Positions 60,104 to 64,000 of a stretch of 64,000 bases of DNA are shown here, piece after piece. The position numbers were made by a program, and so were the translations under genes. Source of the DNA: Aldehydirespirator sp965116965. Lineage in GTDB: Bacteria > Actinomycetota > Acidimicrobiia > Acidimicrobiales > Aldehydirespiratoraceae. Location of the stretch: positions 558,001 to 622,000 of the forward strand of contig OZ220743.1 in assembly GCA_965116965.1 (NCBI GenBank), written 5' to 3'. Position 1 is the stretch's first letter, and every line of letters starts with the position of its first letter. A model generated the notes under the pieces. That model was not told the origin of the DNA and did not search any database. It saw only the letters and a program-made list of their open reading frames with translations.

Positions 60104-61042
60104 ATGCATTGTAACCGATCCCACGACCCTGACTCCCAGCTTCCCCCGGCACTGCCCATCAGCGGCAACACGACTCTCGCTGAACTGGAGCCGCTGGTCA
60201 TCAACGCGCTCAGACAGCGGCTTGAAGATCGTCCGACCCTAGGGAAGGTTCTATTTGAGACGCGCTTCCTGTTCGAGTTCTTCAAGCTGCGAAAGGTCAA
60301 GCGCATCAGAGATGTGACAACAGCGCTCGTCACAGAGTGGATTTGGGATGCACGTCTCAACCAATCGAACAACTGGTACCGACCTGCCCCTGGTACAGCC
60401 AAGAATCGGCAGTCGATGGCACTCTCGATCTTTATAGAGGCAGCACAGTTGGGTGCACCCATAAATCCTCTCGGCCTGATCGGGAAGCGCATCCCACGGT
60501 CTGTGAAGGCCGTGCCTGTCCGGCCGCTCACAGACCACGAGTTGCACCTAGTGGAGATTCACTCTGACATCGAGATTCTCGGCCTGTCACGCCGCCCGCT
60601 CCTAGTCGCGTTCGCCAAAGCTGGAGGCAATGCTGGAGCAATCTCAGCGGTTCGGGTGTCCGACATTGACCTAGACTCAGGCACCGTCGCCTTCCGCGGG
60701 AAAGCAGCCAGAATCGGCCCACTCGATGATTGGGGCAGACGCGTCGTGCGGGAGTTCTTCGATAGCAGTCCTCCCCTTGCCGCTGACAACTTGGTGTGCC
60801 TTACACCCAGGATTCAACCGTCAAACGCCATCGGGTCCGTTACGCAGCGTCTCAGGTTCGTTCTGATCGACGCGGGACTCATGGGACTCCCTGGCGTGGC
60901 AGCCCGGTCGATTCGTCTTGCGGCTGCCCGCCAAGTCTTTGAGGCCCAAGGCATAGAGGCAGCAGCGCGATTCTTGGGGTCTCGTTCGCTTGATGTAGTC
61001 GCGGAATCCGTGGGCTACGACTGGAGGAGTGACCATGCCTAG
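60104..61042 (+). CDS. Tyrosine-recombinase-like protein, module 2 (full length, degenerate)
   Basis: 312 residues. An N-terminal helical core-binding-like domain (about 25-130) is followed by a catalytic-domain fold: AISAVRVSDIDLDSGTVAF, RGKAARIGPLDDWG (keeps the Lys), ARSIRLAAARQVFE (keeps R271), ARFLGSRSLD and VGYDW with Y305, 34 residues after R271 as in active enzymes. Missing: the first catalytic Arg (GGNAGAIS in place of GLRISE) and both His. It may be a strongly diverged recombinase or an inactive DNA-binding relative. It overlaps the DDE-like gene by 8 nt, exactly as in module 1. Confidence 0.7.
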   Translation: MHCNRSHDPDSQLPPALPISGNTTLAELEPLVINALRQRLEDRPTLGKVLFETRFLFEFFKLRKVKRIRDVTTALVTEWIWDARLNQSNNWYRPAPGTAKNRQSMALSIFIEAAQLGAPINPLGLIGKRIPRSVKAVPVRPLTDHELHLVEIHSDIEILGLSRRPLLVAFAKAGGNAGAISAVRVSDIDLDSGTVAFRGKAARIGPLDDWGRRVVREFFDSSPPLAADNLVCLTPRIQPSNAIGSVTQRLRFVLIDAGLMGLPGVAARSIRLAAARQVFEAQGIEAAARFLGSRSLDVVAESVGYDWRSDHA

Positions 61043-62711
61043 GCCACCGTCACGCCGCCCAGCCGCGAAGCTGTTCACGGACCTCAAACCCGTTCTCCGA
61101 ACGGACATCGACACAATCATCGGTGATCTCTCAGCGGCAGAGCGCAAGGACGGGCCGTCATCAAAACCGAACTCTTCGGCTAGCAGCAACAGTCCACGCA
61201 ACGTCAAGGGCCGCAGATGGGATCGGTCAGTCCTAGAGTTCCTCGAACTCGTCGCGTCCTTCGGGCCGCTGTGGGAATTGTCCGAACAGGTCGAAGCTCT
61301 AATCGATGCCTCCCCTGGACCTCGGAAGCCAGGCCGTGAACGTGAATATCGGGTCATTGAGGTGCTCATCTTCGCTGTCGCTGTTTGGGTCTACAGGTCT
61401 CACACAGCCGCGCACGACAACTTCTCAGACCCCAAGAACTGGGAACGGCTCCGTTCGGCAGTCAGGGAGCGATGGGGAGCACTCCATCCCGACCGTGAAC
61501 TGTCCCCCCACCCTATGACCCGGCACAAGCACTACAGGTTCCGCAAACGCTTCAAGGGCTACGTGGACGATCACCTGCTCGTGGTTATGAAACGGCTCAT
61601 CACCGACATGTCAGTCGAAGGAGCGCTGTTCATCGGCTTGTTCAACCCCGAAGCCGGTGACTCTCTCGCTCACCCCGACTCGACGCGGATGTTGACCGGT
61701 GACGGAACGTGGTTGCGCGGTCCCTACAACGTGGATGCGTCGATGATCGACCCACGAACCGGCCAAGTCAGACGCCGCGATGCCACTGCTGTGCTATACC
61801 ACGGGAACGACACGGGTTTGCAATTCAAGCCGTGCCATCAGGCGGTGATCGTCTCAGGTCGCAATCTTCATCCCAACGAACGGGTCGTCCTCTTTGCGGG
61901 TGTCATGCCCCCCGAAGGGGTCTCGGGGACTAGAAGTGATGCGACGATGGCTGTCCAGGCAACCCTTCAACTGCTTGACGAGTACGAAGCGCTGAAGGCA
62001 GGGGTGCGCGGCATGGCGTATGACATGCAGATGGACAGTGAGGACAAGGACGACTTGTTGGACTCTGGCCTTACCTACACGGTCAAGAGCCGGATCACTT
62101 CACGTCGTAAGGCCGCGTCTAGGGTTCTCGGTCCCTTGCGGTTCGTCCACAAGGACGGAACGAAGTCCAAACATGTTGTGACCGCCATTGCGGACACGCC
62201 ATGTCTGTCCCGCCTGGTGGGCAACAAGCAGGTGGTTCAGCCGCTTAGACGGGTCACCTTGGAGAGGAAGCGCCGCAAGCGAGAGCGGGCTTGGACGATC
62301 TACGGCATCTTTGAGGTGCCGGACACCGAGGTCGTGCCCAGGGAATTGGTAGGAGCGTGTGTTCGCATCCCTCACAACAGCACCAAGACGGAACGTGAGA
62401 CCGTCCCCCACCACACCCGACGCACCCGTGCTCTCAGCCCGATCCCGGAGTCCGATCCGTGGTTCGATGAGATTTACGGCATCCGTGAGGACTCTGAGTC
62501 CATCAACAGTGACATCAAGAGCCGTCTCCCTCACGGTCGGTGCAGAACCCCAGGGGCAGAGAACCTGACGTTCGAGCTTCTGGCTTACCAGTTGATGGTC
62601 CTTATCAAAGCCTTGAACTCGTATTGCCGACGCACCGGCGCTGACTCCACCCGATGGTTCGGGCAGCAGCCCCCAACTGCGAGAGCAGGGCCTCTGCCAC
62701 TAGCGGCGTAG
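61035..62711 (+). CDS. DDE-transposase-like protein, module 2 (full length)
   Basis: 558 residues. Helical N-terminus with DNA-binding potential (about 1-165, including YRFRKRFKGY), then the core: LTGDGTWLRG with the first Asp (about residue 223), GVRGMAYDMQMDSEDKDD with the second, an insertion of about 130 residues rich in Lys and Arg, then GIREDSESINSDIKSRLP with the Glu, and the shared end CRRTGADSTRWFGQQ. ATG 61035 has GGAGG 6 nt upstream and overlaps the previous gene by 8 nt (GTG 61029 is too close to the site). Best candidate for the enzyme that moves the island. Confidence 0.65.
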   Translation: MPRPPSRRPAAKLFTDLKPVLRTDIDTIIGDLSAAERKDGPSSKPNSSASSNSPRNVKGRRWDRSVLEFLELVASFGPLWELSEQVEALIDASPGPRKPGREREYRVIEVLIFAVAVWVYRSHTAAHDNFSDPKNWERLRSAVRERWGALHPDRELSPHPMTRHKHYRFRKRFKGYVDDHLLVVMKRLITDMSVEGALFIGLFNPEAGDSLAHPDSTRMLTGDGTWLRGPYNVDASMIDPRTGQVRRRDATAVLYHGNDTGLQFKPCHQAVIVSGRNLHPNERVVLFAGVMPPEGVSGTRSDATMAVQATLQLLDEYEALKAGVRGMAYDMQMDSEDKDDLLDSGLTYTVKSRITSRRKAASRVLGPLRFVHKDGTKSKHVVTAIADTPCLSRLVGNKQVVQPLRRVTLERKRRKRERAWTIYGIFEVPDTEVVPRELVGACVRIPHNSTKTERETVPHHTRRTRALSPIPESDPWFDEIYGIREDSESINSDIKSRLPHGRCRTPGAENLTFELLAYQLMVLIKALNSYCRRTGADSTRWFGQQPPTARAGPLPLAA

Positions 62712-62743
62712 CAGCCCGGAGACCCTGAGGGGTCTAACCTCGC

Positions 62744-62768
62744 GCGTCCCCGTTCAGCTTGGGGACGC
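62744..62768. terminator. Hairpin after module 2
   Basis: GCGTCCCC-GTTCAGCTT-GGGGACGC, 33 nt past the DDE-like stop. A stable 8-bp stem, likely ending the module transcript. Followed by AT-rich sequence up to the terminal inverted sequence. Confidence 0.55.
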
Positions 62769-62842
62769 CAACACGATTGCTAGTGAGCTACCTTTCTTGG
62801 ATTAGTGCTGCAAATGACCCCTACAGCCTCATTTCAAAGAAA

Positions 62843-62860
62843 ACTTCACTATTTCGCGCC
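62843..62860 (-). repeat. Right terminal inverted sequence of the island
   Basis: The reverse strand reads GGCGCGAAATAGTGAAGT, 16 of 18 identical to the left terminal sequence at 21280-21297. It lies 18 nt inside the right direct repeat. Confidence 0.65.
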
Positions 62861-62878
62861 GGTTTCAGCGCTGACCCC

Positions 62879-62930
62879 GAATTGGCAGCGTTGTGCACGG
62901 TATGCGTGCATTGTGCTGCCAATTCGGCAG
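62879..62930 (+). repeat. Right boundary direct repeat of the island (palindromic element P, copy D)
   Basis: 52 bp starting GAATTGGCAGCGTTGTGCAC, 51 of 52 identical to 21195-21246, with perfect outer 11-bp arms. The asd promoter begins 24 nt later, so the core chromosome resumes here. Confidence 0.8.
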
Positions 62931-62965
62931 GCTAGGTGACGGACGGGCGGCGGTAGCCTGCCCGT

Positions 62966-64000
62966 ATGAACGTAGGAGTCGTCGGCGCGACCGGTCAGGT
63001 GGGCGGGGTGATGCGCGCCCTGCTGGACGAGCGCGACTTCCCGGTGGACGATCTGCGGTTCTTCGCCTCGTCGCGCTCGGCCGGGCGCACCCTGCACTGG
63101 CAGGACCGGGCCGTCGTCGTGGAGGACGCCGCCACCGCCGACTTCAGCGGATTGGACGTGTGCCTGTTCTCCGCCGGAGCCACCACCAGCCGGGCCCTGG
63201 CCGAGCGGGTGGCCACCGCCGGAGCGGTCGTGATCGACAACTCCTCGGCCTGGCGGCGAGACCCCGACGTGCCGCTGGTGGTGTCCGAGGTCAACCCTCA
63301 TGCGCTGGAGGTGATCCCCAGGGGCATCGTGGCCAACCCCAACTGCACGACGATGGTGGCCATGCCCCCGCTCAAGCGCCTCGACGCCGAGGCGGGCCTG
63401 GCCGCCATGGTGGTCTCCACCTACCAGACGGTCTCCGGTGCGGGCCTGGCCGGGGTGGACGAGCTGCACGAGCAGGTGCAGAAGGCGGGCGAGGACGCGC
63501 CGTCGCTGACCTTCGACGGCGGCGCGGTCGGCTTGCAGGCGGGCGAGAAGTTCCCCGAGCCGATCGCCTTCAACGTGATCCCGCTGGCCGGCTCGCTGGT
63601 CGACGACGGCACCGGCGAGACCGACGAGGAGCAGAAGCTCACCCACGAGAGCCGCAAGATCCTCGAGCTTCCCGATCTGGCCGTGGCCGCCACCTGCGTG
63701 CGGGTGCCGGTGTACTGCGGGCATTCCCTGTCGATCAGCGCGTCGTTCGACCGCCCGATCAGTCCCGAGCGGGCTGTCGAGGTTCTGTCCGGCGCGCCCG
63801 GCGTGGTGGTGACCGACGTGCCGACGCCTTTGAAGGCGGCCGGCGCCGATCCGTCCTATGTGGGCCGCATCCGCCGCGACCCCACCCGCCCCAACGGCCT
63901 GTCGCTGTTCGTGTCGGGCGACAACCTCCGCAAGGGCGCCGCCCTCAACGCCATCCAGATCGCGGAGACCATGGTCGCCCGCGGCCTCCTGCCTGCGGCG
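62966..64000 (+). CDS. asd: Aspartate-semialdehyde dehydrogenase (3' end outside window)
   Basis: Reduces aspartyl-4-phosphate to aspartate semialdehyde, the step after aspartate kinase in lysine, threonine and methionine synthesis. The N-terminal NADP-binding motif VGVVGATGQVGGVM, the nucleophile in NPNCTT, RVPVYCGHSLS and the C-terminal SGDNLRKGAALNAIQIAE are all present. The 345 visible codons are nearly the full usual length; no stop is reached. ATG 62966 lies 6 nt after TAGCCT (62954-62959), so it is leaderless, with the same GGTAGCCT box as lysC. Confidence 0.95.
   Translation, partial: MNVGVVGATGQVGGVMRALLDERDFPVDDLRFFASSRSAGRTLHWQDRAVVVEDAATADFSGLDVCLFSAGATTSRALAERVATAGAVVIDNSSAWRRDPDVPLVVSEVNPHALEVIPRGIVANPNCTTMVAMPPLKRLDAEAGLAAMVVSTYQTVSGAGLAGVDELHEQVQKAGEDAPSLTFDGGAVGLQAGEKFPEPIAFNVIPLAGSLVDDGTGETDEEQKLTHESRKILELPDLAVAATCVRVPVYCGHSLSISASFDRPISPERAVEVLSGAPGVVVTDVPTPLKAAGADPSYVGRIRRDPTRPNGLSLFVSGDNLRKGAALNAIQIAETMVARGLLPAA

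Larger units (their letters stand above)
21195..62930. mobile_element. Genomic island of about 41.7 kb with recombinase/transposase-like modules
   Basis: Bounded by 52-bp direct repeats, with terminal inverted sequences (GGCGCGAAATAGNNAAGT, 16/18) inside each end. Gene content changes sharply from housekeeping to hypothetical, nuclease, toxin-antitoxin, zinc-ribbon and pilus genes, and GC falls. Both recombinase/transposase-like modules lie at the right end. No tRNA gene borders it, and no conjugation, capsid, portal or replication gene was recognised. Its own genes use the same leaderless promoter style as the host, suggesting long residence in related hosts. Confidence 0.8.

Noticed and set aside
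62849..63724. Minus-strand frame at the right border
   Set aside because: It is a shadow of asd; it also crosses the island boundary repeat.

Overview
The window looks like a chromosomal piece of a high-GC actinobacterium, most likely of the class Acidimicrobiia. Evidence: a caa3-type cytochrome oxidase cluster with an actinobacterial layout, strong G/C bias at third codon positions, frequent GTG starts, and many genes whose start codon lies only 6-9 nt after a TAnnnT -10 box (leaderless transcripts, common in actinobacteria). I could not place it to genus. No tRNA, rRNA or CRISPR was seen.

Layout. (1) 1-21150, core chromosome: cytochrome c oxidase genes ctaC, ctaD, ctaE, subunit IV and ctaG; a sterol C-24 methyltransferase-like gene; an OsmC protein; a flavoprotein; a KamA-type radical SAM enzyme; serS; two crcB genes; pdxH; a five-gene minus-strand run (orn, metallo-beta-lactamase, TlpA-like, CcdA, poly-gamma-glutamate hydrolase-like); dut; lysC; and an RsbW-like gene. 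(2) 21195-62930, an inserted genomic island of about 41.7 kb with visibly lower GC, many hypothetical genes and short-spaced operons. It is bounded by a 52-bp direct repeat (51/52 identical), with an inverted terminal sequence GGCGCGAAATAGNNAAGT just inside each boundary. (3) 62966 to the end, core again: asd, running off the window a few bases before its expected stop. lysC and asd, which act consecutively in aspartate-family amino-acid synthesis, lie on either side of the island.

Island contents, left to right: a repeat-bearing left end; a PD-(D/E)XK nuclease-like gene with a partner; small membrane proteins; a GIY-YIG nuclease; a DUF4145-like gene; an EEP-family nuclease/phosphatase; a seven-gene minus-strand operon for a lipoprotein, an SLH/Calx-beta surface protein, two tiny membrane proteins and three type IV pilin-like proteins; an operon of a tandem zinc-ribbon protein, an AbiEi-like antitoxin built on an IS1595-type zinc ribbon/HTH, and an AbiEii nucleotidyltransferase; another nuclease; an orphan AbiEi-like gene; an Abi_C-like gene; a lone pilin; a second tandem zinc-ribbon protein; a lipoprotein; a duplicated nucleotidyltransferase module with one decayed copy; a phage-type nuclease; and a HEPN-like gene.

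At the right end are two tandem copies of one three-gene module: a minus-strand HTH regulator, then a plus-strand tyrosine-recombinase-like gene overlapping by 8 nt a DDE-transposase-like gene. I think this module moves the island and is the best candidate for an undescribed system. The recombinase-like proteins have lost most canonical catalytic residues, while the DDE-like partners keep an apparent D-D-E set. With the terminal inverted sequences, this suggests a large transposon-like element. The cargo reads as defence or toxin-antitoxin genes plus surface appendages. No conjugation, capsid or replication genes were recognised.
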